Of a stretch of 64,000 nt of DNA, positions 6,902 through 15,666 are shown one piece after another; within the stretch, counting starts at the first letter, position 1; every line of letters starts with the position of its first letter. The DNA is from Aporhodopirellula rubra. Its GTDB lineage: Bacteria > Planctomycetota > Planctomycetia > Pirellulales > Pirellulaceae. The DNA lies in assembly GCF_014192335.1 (NCBI RefSeq), contig NZ_JACHXU010000016.1:124001-188000 (forward strand). Reading direction: 5' to 3'. The notes under the pieces are model-generated. The model was not told the origin of the DNA. It did no database searches and was given only the letters and a program-made list of their open reading frames with translations. A program made the translations under genes and the position numbers.

Positions 6902-9532
6902 ATGATCTTGACTACGATTTCTCGTCGAATCGATGCCATCCAGCTCAAGGAAAGGATGGATGCTCTCGCGTGGCGTCAACCACTGACGGTGCTCGCGGGG
7001 TTTGCATGGACCGGGGTCGCGCTGGATCGCTTCACCTCCATCCCTCCATGGACGTGGACATTATTGATTTTGCTGTCCGCCGTCGGCATGGTGGGCGGGT
7101 CATGGTGGCGGCGACTCGGTACGGGTGGATGCCGGATCGCTTGCGTGTGCGTCGTGGTGATGAGCCTGTTTGCGATGCGCCATGCTCGCAGCGTCGCGGA
7201 CTACGAATCGGCGACCGTCCTGGATGTGCTTACCGAAGACGCGCAGCCGATGATCATGGTCGGCTCGATCGACCGCCCCGCGAGATTGCAGAAAGACGCC
7301 ATCGCGGCGGGCGGCAATTTCGCCAACGGGGCGATCGGAAGAACCGACTACCAAACGATCCTGCAAGTCAAAGTCGAATCGCTGCGTATCGGTTTTGAGC
7401 AAGTCCCTTTTTCGGGGCGTGCGATGGTCAGAGTGGATGGCGATCGCTCAACGCTACTGCCTGGGGATCGTGTCAAATTGTTCGGAAAGATCTCGCTCAT
7501 TGAATCCCCGACGAACCCGGGGGAACGCGACATGCGAGATTGGGCCAAACGCAGCAACCTCCACTGCGTATTTCAGATCGATCGTGTCGACGACATCCTC
7601 TCCCCAGATGACGACGATCCAGACTCCCCGGAGGCGGTCGACCGTTTTGGGATTTGGGTGGCGGGGCAGCGTACCGTTGCCAAAATGGCCGGTTCGGCAC
7701 GAGATTCAATCCTGCAGCAAATCTCGCCTGATCAACAGGGCCTCGCGCTCGCTCTTGTGCTCGGGCAACGCGACCTCCTCGACCGCCCGACCTCAGAGGC
7801 GTTGCTGGTCACGGGTACTGCGCATCTCCTATCGGTCAGCGGACTTCACTTGGGCATCCTGCTGGTCTTAGCGAGAATCGTGAGCGGGTTGTTGCGTCTT
7901 CCGTTGAAAGGGCAACTCATTTTCCTTGGCGCCGTGACGTTGTTCTATGTCGCGATCACGGGAGGACGACCTCCCGTGTTAAGAGCCGCAATCTTGCTCG
8001 CCACGTTGGTCTTATCGACCGCAATGGCGCGTCCCAATCATCCGATCAATTCACTCTCGCTCGCGGGCATCGTTTTGGCGTGGTGGATGCCAGCGGCCAT
8101 TTTCGGCGTCGGCATGCAACTCTCTTTTCTAGCCGTAGCAACATTGCTCTCATGTGGTCGTCCGAGCGGGCGAGGACAAACCGCCGCGAGCCATGCGGTG
8201 GCATTGGAAGATAACTTCGACGCACTCGCTCGCCAGTCACACGGTCGATGGCGACAACGGTTCCATTTCGCCGGCCATGCGACCGCAACGGCGCTCTGGT
8301 ACAGCGGGTGCGTTTCGGTGATCACGTTGCCGATCGTGTGGCAACAATTCCATGTTGTTTCTCCTATCAGTGTCGTGGTCAATGTCGTCCTCTCACCCAT
8401 GATGGCGATCGCGTTATCGGCGGGCGTGGCGACCGTGATTGCGGGATGGGTCTTCTTGCCATTGGCTTTCATTCCAGGGTGGATCTGTTCGCAAATACTC
8501 AGTGCGATGCAGTTCGTCATCAACGTCGCCAGTGCGACTCCCGGTGGGCACGCATGGTTGCCCAGTCCTTCGGCACCGATGGTATTGGTTTACTACATCG
8601 TTCTACTCGCCATCATCGCTCTTCGCGAAAGCGGTCGCAGACGGATTCTCATCGCCACTTGGTCGTTGACTTGGTTCGTGATCACGTGGTGGACGGCAAC
8701 GACTCCCAACGCGTTACCCCCGGACACCTACGAAGCGACGTTTGTGGACGTTGGCCACGGAACGGCGACGATCCTTCGCCCCAACAACCGAGACGTTTGG
8801 CTTTACGACTGCGGTTGGATGGGCAATCTCAACCAAAGCAGCCGAAAGATCGACGACGTGTTATGGTCGATGGGCGTGACGAAAATCCGCGGCATCGTGA
8901 TCTCGCACGCTGACGCAGATCACTTCAACGCACTTCCGGGCTTGGCTCGTCGGTTTTCGATCGGCTGTATCGTCACGCCGCCGGGAATGCTGGGCGGGGA
9001 AGGTACAACCCTGGAACAAACACGGCGTGTGATCGCCGAACATCACATCCCGGTACTCGAGATCGATCGTGACCGTCCAATGGAGAGCGTTTTCGATCTC
9101 GCCGACTCGCACGTTTGGCTTCGAGACGTCAGTGTCCTGCATCCACCCTCCGAACGACTCGACGCCAACGACAACGCCAATTCATTGGTCCTGCAGATCG
9201 ACCACGGCGGGCGATGTCTGCTGTTGCCGGGCGACCTCGAACCACCGGGCACATCCGTATTGATATCGACGCCGCGGCCTCCGCCCGGAGGCGTCATGAT
9301 GGCACCGCATCACGGCAGTCTCCGAATGGACGCGGACGCTGTCCTTCAATGGGCTCGGCCTCGCGAGACAGTTGTCAGTGGTGGCAAACGGGCGGCCAAA
9401 GTCGCCGTGACTGACATGCTGTCGGCGGCCGGAGGAGGCGTGCGCGTGACCACAAAGGAAGGTGCCATCCGAGTGCGAATGGGACCAAACGGTGAGCTGG
9501 ATATCCGTTCGTGGTTGCTCGCGCCCTGGTGA
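6902..9532 (+). CDS. comEC: ComEC/Rec2-type DNA uptake channel
   Basis: Inner-membrane channel that carries single-stranded DNA into the cytoplasm during natural transformation. About 876 residues: N-terminal hydrophobic segments and an OB-like DUF4131 part, then the competence domain with LLVTGTAHLLSVSGLHLGIL and many membrane spans, then a C-terminal metallo-beta-lactamase-like domain. In that domain I can see FVDVGHGTATIL (about residue 613), the metal motif SHADADH (about 668), LLLPGDLE and MMAPHHGS. A TTG at 6881 is also in frame; I chose the ATG at 6902, and an ATG at 6956 is a further alternative. dprA lies at 36162, on the other strand. No pilus or comEA gene is visible. Confidence 0.93.
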   Translation: MILTTISRRIDAIQLKERMDALAWRQPLTVLAGFAWTGVALDRFTSIPPWTWTLLILLSAVGMVGGSWWRRLGTGGCRIACVCVVVMSLFAMRHARSVADYESATVLDVLTEDAQPMIMVGSIDRPARLQKDAIAAGGNFANGAIGRTDYQTILQVKVESLRIGFEQVPFSGRAMVRVDGDRSTLLPGDRVKLFGKISLIESPTNPGERDMRDWAKRSNLHCVFQIDRVDDILSPDDDDPDSPEAVDRFGIWVAGQRTVAKMAGSARDSILQQISPDQQGLALALVLGQRDLLDRPTSEALLVTGTAHLLSVSGLHLGILLVLARIVSGLLRLPLKGQLIFLGAVTLFYVAITGGRPPVLRAAILLATLVLSTAMARPNHPINSLSLAGIVLAWWMPAAIFGVGMQLSFLAVATLLSCGRPSGRGQTAASHAVALEDNFDALARQSHGRWRQRFHFAGHATATALWYSGCVSVITLPIVWQQFHVVSPISVVVNVVLSPMMAIALSAGVATVIAGWVFLPLAFIPGWICSQILSAMQFVINVASATPGGHAWLPSPSAPMVLVYYIVLLAIIALRESGRRRILIATWSLTWFVITWWTATTPNALPPDTYEATFVDVGHGTATILRPNNRDVWLYDCGWMGNLNQSSRKIDDVLWSMGVTKIRGIVISHADADHFNALPGLARRFSIGCIVTPPGMLGGEGTTLEQTRRVIAEHHIPVLEIDRDRPMESVFDLADSHVWLRDVSVLHPPSERLDANDNANSLVLQIDHGGRCLLLPGDLEPPGTSVLISTPRPPPGGVMMAPHHGSLRMDADAVLQWARPRETVVSGGKRAAKVAVTDMLSAAGGGVRVTTKEGAIRVRMGPNGELDIRSWLLAPW

Positions 9533-9562
9533 ACCCAGCAATCAATAACATGTGACCCCAAT

Positions 9563-10669
9563 TCAGTCCTGGGGAAACAAAACCGGGTTCGCCCGGTACT
9601 CGACTTCACCGGGCAAAACGACTCGGTAGTCGGTCAGCCGAGGGTCCGCGACCGGATAGTCGGTACTGATGTATTGAGCCCCGCTTTCGAACGCTCGCTC
9701 ACGGCGGCGGGTATCGCCACTGCGTGCTTGGCGGGTCTCCGCGTCCGCACGCGTTCGAACGATCAATCCGCGTTTCACCGCGTCCTGAATTTCGCGAAAC
9801 CGTTTGATCGGATCATTCAGTTTCCGAAACGCGGCGGCAGGGTGCTGCGGATCGACCGACACAAATAAAACTCGATCACGAAGCGATGGGTGCCCATCGA
9901 GGTACCGATCACGCAGCGTGCCCTCGTTGTCCAATGCAAACCAAACGCGACCTCGGCACTCACTCAAACGTGGCCAGCCGTTTTTCATAACCGCATCACG
10001 CAGCGTCTTATGCGTGCCCCGAACTTGATCAGGCAATATTAATTCCTGGTCCGTGAAAATACTTCGGATTTCCGCATCGACTTCATCCAACAACGTCTCA
10101 TTGAACGCGACGGGTTTGACGAGCGCAGGTCCAACGACAGATTGTTTCAATTCCACCAACACGAGTATCGGCACGTGGGACGGATGACTTTGTGACCACT
10201 CCTTGATTTGCCGAAGTGCCGCGACAAAGGTCGCGACCGTACTTCGATAGTCAAACCCGGGTGAATGCAGAACCTTCATTCCGGGTGCATCCATCGCTCC
10301 GTCTACGTTGGGATGCGATCGCGCCGTGGCGGCGTTCTGCGGCAACGATGCATGTCCGATCGGATTGGAATACAAACCGCCGTCCGGATCCGCGTAGAGA
10401 TCCAACTCCAATTGCCGAATATTGAAGTCGTCAAACTGCTGGGGAATCGGGCGATGCGAATAGTCGAGAGCTTCGGCGGCGGACGGGGTTGTGAGCCTGA
10501 TCAATGAAAGAATCTCGCCGGGCGGAGCGAGACGGTAGGAATTGTGCGTGCCGATCGTCTGGATTTCATTCAAACGAAGATCCTGTGCGTTAATCGAACC
10601 CGAACGGCACACCCCCAAACAGATCCAAAGGACGAGAACGAGGTAGAAGGAACGTCTGCAGCGAGGCAT
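9563..10669 (-). CDS. Secreted PI-PLC-like phosphodiesterase
   Basis: A 368-residue protein of the Ca2+-dependent phosphatidylinositol-specific phospholipase C-like group. An N-terminal signal peptide (residues 7-28, ending near SINAQD) directs export. The mature part opens with the typical TIM-barrel strands TIGTHNSYR (catalytic His) and RQLELDLYAD (metal-binding acidic pair), followed by VLHSPGFDY with a second His, and VLVELK. A later segment, YISTDYPVADP, matches the closing strand of such barrels. The true substrate could be a phosphoinositide or another phosphodiester. The gene is convergent with comEC (30 bp apart) and divergent from the gene at 10966. Confidence 0.85.
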   Translation of the reverse strand: MPRCRRSFYLVLVLWICLGVCRSGSINAQDLRLNEIQTIGTHNSYRLAPPGEILSLIRLTTPSAAEALDYSHRPIPQQFDDFNIRQLELDLYADPDGGLYSNPIGHASLPQNAATARSHPNVDGAMDAPGMKVLHSPGFDYRSTVATFVAALRQIKEWSQSHPSHVPILVLVELKQSVVGPALVKPVAFNETLLDEVDAEIRSIFTDQELILPDQVRGTHKTLRDAVMKNGWPRLSECRGRVWFALDNEGTLRDRYLDGHPSLRDRVLFVSVDPQHPAAAFRKLNDPIKRFREIQDAVKRGLIVRTRADAETRQARSGDTRRRERAFESGAQYISTDYPVADPRLTDYRVVLPGEVEYRANPVLFPQD

Positions 10670-10965
10670 GAGAAAAGCCGCCTGAGGCGAAAACGCATAA
10701 AGGTAGGGTGAGAGATTCCGAACAACTGAGCAACATCACTGCCGTCGCAACTTCACTGCCACCGCAAATCACTCACGCGAACAAGCGTGATTCTGGTACC
10801 CGATGCTCTACCACGCAAGCGAAAACCCACTCGGTCTCGATCTGTATAACGAAACATTCTCGTGATCCTCGCCACGTGTCCCATGCCGCAGCTTGACTCC
10901 TGATATATTTGGGGAGGGTATGACGAAAACCGTCATGCATTTCCTAATCATCCAACTGCGAGACC

Positions 10966-11913
10966 ATGATGCGTTCGTCAGCCAAACCGTTTCAGTGCTT
11001 CCTCATCGCACTTTCCACTTTGTCGCTCGCGACGTTTGCCCCAACAGCAAAATCCGAAGACGCCGTTAAAGGCCTTGGGGTCGAAGTCGAACTCGTTGAT
11101 GCGGGGGGCGAACCACGGCGTCTCGTCCGCCTGTCTCCTGAAATCGGACAGATACAAGAAGCCGACATGATCATCGAAATGAAACAACAGGTTTCATTGG
11201 GCGGCGCCGCGATGCCGTCCCAGCCGATACCGGCACAGAAAATGACGATGAAAGTCGAGGTGACCGATGTCTCATCCGACGGCGACATCTCCTTCGATTT
11301 CGAATACACGGACATGAAGGTCGTCGACGATCCAAACAATCCGTCGCCGATCGCGGCTACCCTGGAAAAGATGCTAGAGCCGATGATTGGTTCCACCGGC
11401 CGTGGCGTCGTCACAAACCGAGGCATTACAAAACAGGGCGAGTTCGATATTCCCGAAGACCTGTCTCCTCAACTCAAACAAATGCTCGCCGGCATGAAGG
11501 ACGCGATGAACCGACTGAGCTCCCCGGTTCCCGAGGAAGCGATCGGAGATGGCGCTCAGTGGAAGGTCATCCAACGTATCGTTGCTAACGGAATGAAGTT
11601 GACGCAAACATCGACTCACACCATCACAAACCTGAGCGGTACGGGTTTCGAAATGTCGGTCGAAATCGAACAGAAAGCCGATCCACAAGAGATCGAAAAT
11701 CCGATGTTGCCAGCCGGAACTAAACTGAAATTAGATTCACTCGAATCAACCGGATCAGGCAAAACAACGATTTCAGAATCGGCCATTTTCCCCGCAAGTT
11801 CAAAAGTGACGGTACACACCGTTTCAAGCATGTCGATCGATGTCGCCGGCCAAACTCAAAAGATGAAGACTGACATGACAATGGGGATGAGCCTTCAACC
11901 GATTGGTGAGTAG
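10966..11913 (+). CDS. Secreted DUF6263-like protein
   Basis: A 315-residue protein with a signal peptide (hydrophobic core about residues 12-28, cut near AKSED). The mature part is beta-rich, with repeated long strands and a GDGAQWKV segment that is typical of DUF6263-type planctomycete exported proteins: an early strand block, a central RGVVTNRGITKQGEF element, and a C-terminal half ending KMKTDMTMGMSLQP. The role is unknown; a fold able to bind lipid or polymer is plausible but not shown. ATG 10966 is preceded in frame by no better start; ATG 10969 is equivalent. Confidence 0.7.
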   Translation: MMRSSAKPFQCFLIALSTLSLATFAPTAKSEDAVKGLGVEVELVDAGGEPRRLVRLSPEIGQIQEADMIIEMKQQVSLGGAAMPSQPIPAQKMTMKVEVTDVSSDGDISFDFEYTDMKVVDDPNNPSPIAATLEKMLEPMIGSTGRGVVTNRGITKQGEFDIPEDLSPQLKQMLAGMKDAMNRLSSPVPEEAIGDGAQWKVIQRIVANGMKLTQTSTHTITNLSGTGFEMSVEIEQKADPQEIENPMLPAGTKLKLDSLESTGSGKTTISESAIFPASSKVTVHTVSSMSIDVAGQTQKMKTDMTMGMSLQPIGE

Positions 11914-12051
11914 AATGTGTCGAGCGTCGCTCGAAGACTCGCTCGTTGATGGTTTAGAGTTCAATGATAGCGGCAGGGCAAATGCCCTCTGGCGACGCTA
12001 ACGGACGCCACCTTGCTTCACCGCTCCTGAACTATCAACCAATCGAATTCG

Positions 12052-15000
12052 ATGCGACTTTTTGATTCCGGCCGATTTCGTCTCTCAATCACATTCCTGC
12101 TCCTTTTCGGGAGCGGTATCACCAACACACCCGCATCCGATTCGAACCCACAGGCGGATGCGAAGGTGGCAAAGGATGCCGTAGCGGAAGAGACTCCCGA
12201 GCAATGGGACATTGAGTCGCCCCCCGGTCCGGTACAACGGCAAGAGATCGATTGCGATTCGGGGACGTGGATGAACCTCGACGTCAGTCCCGATGGAGAG
12301 TCAATCGTATTTGACCTACTCGGCGACCTCTATGTCATGCCGATCAGTGGGGCAGATGGCACCAAAGCGACGAACAAGCGTTTTCCCGAAAACCTCACGC
12401 AGTCCATGTCATGGGACATGCAACCGCGATTCAGCCCCGACGGCAAACACATCGCGTTCACGAGCGACCGTACGGGCAAGAGTAAAAAAGCGGGTGACAA
12501 TGTTTGGATCGTGACCATCGATGGAACCTCGTTGACTCAGGTCACCAATGAGACCTACCGCCTGCTCAGCAGTCCGGCGTGGTCACCCGACGGACAGTAT
12601 TTGGTTGCCCGCAAACACTTTTCGAGTCGTCGCTCGCTCGGTGCAGGGGAATGCCATCGGTATCATCGCGACGCCATCGCGATGGACGCGACCGCCGGCA
12701 CGGCATTGACCACCCGATCCAGTGACCAAAAAGACGTCAACGAACCGGCCTACTCACCCGATGGTCGATACCTCTACTACAGCCAAGACGTCACGCCGGG
12801 CAAGGATTTCGAATACGACAAGAACTCGCACCAAGGCATCTACGCGATCAAACGACTCGACCTTGTCGACGGCGACACCGAAACGTTGATCCGCGGACCT
12901 GGTGGTGCGTGCCGCCCGACGCCTTCACCCGATGGAAAAACGATCGCTTTCGTGCGACGTGTCGGCGTAAAGACGGGACTGCATTTGTTTGATTTAGAGT
13001 CGGGCCGAATCCGTTTGGTATACGACGACCTCGAACGCGACATGCAAGAGGCATGGGCGATTCACGGTGTGTATTCAGGATTCGACTGGACTCCCGATGG
13101 CAAATCGATTGTCGTGTGGGCAAAAGGCAAGATCCGCCGAATCGATATCGATTCAGGAACAGCCGATGTGATCCCCTTCCGCATCCGAGATCACCGAGAC
13201 GTCCGCAAAGCCGTTCGGCATCCTATCCCCGTCGGCGGAGATGAATTCGACGTCAAGATGCTTCAGAGCGTTCAAGTTTCGCCCGACGGCACTCAGGTCG
13301 TTTATCAGGCACTCGGTCATTTGTATTTGAAAACGCTCCCTGATGGCGTCCCCACGCGTCTGACCGAACAATCGGATCATTTCGAGTTCTCGCCATCGTT
13401 TTCCAAGGACGGACGCTACATCGTCTACACGACCTGGAATGACCGGCAACTCGGATCGATTCGCATCACGACAACGGATCCTGATCGCGGTGAAAGATGG
13501 ATCGTTTCGAACAAACCAGGACATTACATGCACCCGTCGTTCTCGCCCGACGGAAAACACATCGTTTACGAGCAACGCGGTGGCGGCCACATCCGATCCG
13601 CACTTTGGTCGCGAGATCCCGGCATCTACATGACGGCCATCCAAAACGGCGAACCAAAATTGATTTGTGAGCAGGGAACGCAACCTCGCTTCGACGCTTC
13701 GGGCGAACGAGTGTTTGTCACCCGTCGCGACGCGGCGAAAGACTCCGACAACGTGACGCTCGTGTCCGTTGACCTTCATGGCAATCAAACCCGCGAACAC
13801 TACAAGAGCGACTGGGCGACCGATTTCGCAGTGTCACCCGACGGGAAATCCATCGCCCTGATCGAGCGTTTCCACGTTTACGTTGCTCCCTTCGTCCACT
13901 CCCCAACCCCGATTCAAGTCGGACCAAACGCGAAGGGCATTCCAACGGTCAAGGTCAGTGACGAGGCAGGCGAGTTCATCCATTTCTCAGGTGACAGCCA
14001 ACAGTTGCACTGGAGCCTCGGCCCCAATTTGTATACGTGCAATGTGGCCGATGCGATGCGACCAGAGGCTGAAACCGACGATGCGGACACCCCAACATCG
14101 ACTCCCGAAAAAGCGACCAGCCTCTCGATCGGATTCACCCAACCGACTGCCAAACCCGACACCCGCCGCGCACTGGTCGGCGCTCGAATCCTCACGATGG
14201 GTCCGGCAGGCATCATCAAAGACGGTGTCATCCTGATCGATCAAGACCGTATCGTTGCCGTCGGCCCACGCAAGGAGATCGAGATCCCGGACGGTTATGT
14301 GACGACGAACGTGCGTGGTCAGGTCATCATGCCCGGACTCATCGACGCGCACGCTCACGGCGCACAGGCAACGTTCGGCATCACGCCGCAACACAATTGG
14401 ATCGACTATGCACGAATCGCGTTCGGCGTAACGACAATCCACGACCCGAGCAACGACACGCACGCCATCTTCGCCGCGAGTGAACTGGCCAAGGCCGGCA
14501 TGATCACATCTCCACGAACGTTCTCAACGGGAAAAATTCTGTATGGGGCAACAGGCGCGATCAAAGCAGAAATCGACTCACTCGACGACGCCCGTTTTCA
14601 CCTCCGCAGGATGAAGGCGGTCGGTGCTTTCACCGTCAAGAGTTACAACCAACCGCGACGCGACCAACGTCAACAAGTCATCGCCGCGGCGAGAGAACTG
14701 GACATGATGGTTGTCCCCGAAGGCGGCAGCACGTTCATGCACAACATGACCATGATTGTTGACGGACATACGGGCATTGAACACACGTTGCCCGTCCAGA
14801 CCGCATACGACGACGTGATGGATTTGTGGCGCAACACCGGAGTTGGCTACACACCGACACTCAGCGTCGCGTATGGCGGACTCTCCGGAGAACGATATTG
14901 GTACCAACTCGACGACCTCTGGCTGCACACTCGGTTGCAAACGTTCATCCCTCCGCATGTATTGAACCCACGATCGAGACGACGCGAAAAGGCATCCGAA

Positions 15001-15465
15001 GATGACTATAACCACATGCGTGTGGCCGAAATCGCACGTGACGTCGTCAATCAGGGCGGGATGGTGCAGGCGGGCGGACACGGGCAACTTCCCGGCGTTT
15101 GCACCCACTGGGAAATGTGGAGCTTCGTCCAGGGCGGCATGACACCGATGCAGGCGTTGGAGTGCGGCACGCTCAATGGCGCGAAGTATCTCGGACTCGA
15201 TCGTGATCTCGGTTCGGTCGAAAATGGCAAACTCGCCGACCTGATCGTCTTTCGCAAGAAGGCAGACCCTACCAAACAAATTCGTGACAGCGAAAAGATT
15301 GCCCTCGTTATCGCGGGCGGTAATGTGTTCCAAGCCGACCGGATGAACCGCTACGGCGACAACGCACCTCGCGCGGATTTCTACTGGCAACGCGACGGTG
15401 GCGTCAGCAGCGACAGCGAATACTGCGACGTCGTCGGATGTAGCTGCCACCGAGGTCGTCAGTAA
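12052..15465 (+). CDS. Secreted PD40 beta-propeller/amidohydrolase fusion
   Basis: An 1137-residue exported protein. After a signal peptide (about residues 8-26) comes a long TolB-like region (about 60-660) with at least eight PD40 blades recognisable by SPDGK, SPDGQY, TPDGKS and FSKDGRYIVYTTW. It is followed by an amidohydrolase barrel (about 700-1120) with the metal motif GLIDAHAHG (His767 and His769), a likely carboxylated lysine in FTVKSYNQP, and the later HTGIEH and GGHGQLPG. Such fusions act on small amide, imide or cyclic substrates, and the propeller may gate access. The substrate is unknown. The gene is monocistronic here, with about 140 bp upstream and 200 bp downstream free of genes. 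Confidence 0.88.
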   Translation: MRLFDSGRFRLSITFLLLFGSGITNTPASDSNPQADAKVAKDAVAEETPEQWDIESPPGPVQRQEIDCDSGTWMNLDVSPDGESIVFDLLGDLYVMPISGADGTKATNKRFPENLTQSMSWDMQPRFSPDGKHIAFTSDRTGKSKKAGDNVWIVTIDGTSLTQVTNETYRLLSSPAWSPDGQYLVARKHFSSRRSLGAGECHRYHRDAIAMDATAGTALTTRSSDQKDVNEPAYSPDGRYLYYSQDVTPGKDFEYDKNSHQGIYAIKRLDLVDGDTETLIRGPGGACRPTPSPDGKTIAFVRRVGVKTGLHLFDLESGRIRLVYDDLERDMQEAWAIHGVYSGFDWTPDGKSIVVWAKGKIRRIDIDSGTADVIPFRIRDHRDVRKAVRHPIPVGGDEFDVKMLQSVQVSPDGTQVVYQALGHLYLKTLPDGVPTRLTEQSDHFEFSPSFSKDGRYIVYTTWNDRQLGSIRITTTDPDRGERWIVSNKPGHYMHPSFSPDGKHIVYEQRGGGHIRSALWSRDPGIYMTAIQNGEPKLICEQGTQPRFDASGERVFVTRRDAAKDSDNVTLVSVDLHGNQTREHYKSDWATDFAVSPDGKSIALIERFHVYVAPFVHSPTPIQVGPNAKGIPTVKVSDEAGEFIHFSGDSQQLHWSLGPNLYTCNVADAMRPEAETDDADTPTSTPEKATSLSIGFTQPTAKPDTRRALVGARILTMGPAGIIKDGVILIDQDRIVAVGPRKEIEIPDGYVTTNVRGQVIMPGLIDAHAHGAQATFGITPQHNWIDYARIAFGVTTIHDPSNDTHAIFAASELAKAGMITSPRTFSTGKILYGATGAIKAEIDSLDDARFHLRRMKAVGAFTVKSYNQPRRDQRQQVIAAARELDMMVVPEGGSTFMHNMTMIVDGHTGIEHTLPVQTAYDDVMDLWRNTGVGYTPTLSVAYGGLSGERYWYQLDDLWLHTRLQTFIPPHVLNPRSRRREKASEDDYNHMRVAEIARDVVNQGGMVQAGGHGQLPGVCTHWEMWSFVQGGMTPMQALECGTLNGAKYLGLDRDLGSVENGKLADLIVFRKKADPTKQIRDSEKIALVIAGGNVFQADRMNRYGDNAPRADFYWQRDGGVSSDSEYCDVVGCSCHRGRQ

Positions 15466-15666
15466 CGCGTGTGGAAAACGGTCGAGAAGACCAAGGCATC
15501 TGAACGCATGAGTAACTCGCTTGCTGCGAACAAACGAGGCCGCCGAAACCTGTACGTATGCTCTATATTTTTACATGCTTGAGCCGAAGAGTTGTGGTAG
15601 GATGGTCGTCTCCCACCCCCACAGATCTCCCCAAGGGTCGCCCGGCCCGCCTTGGATCAGATCAGC

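Noticed and set aside
14578-15450. 290-residue minus-strand open frame
   Set aside because: Lies inside the amidohydrolase part of the fusion gene on the other strand and shows no family pattern.
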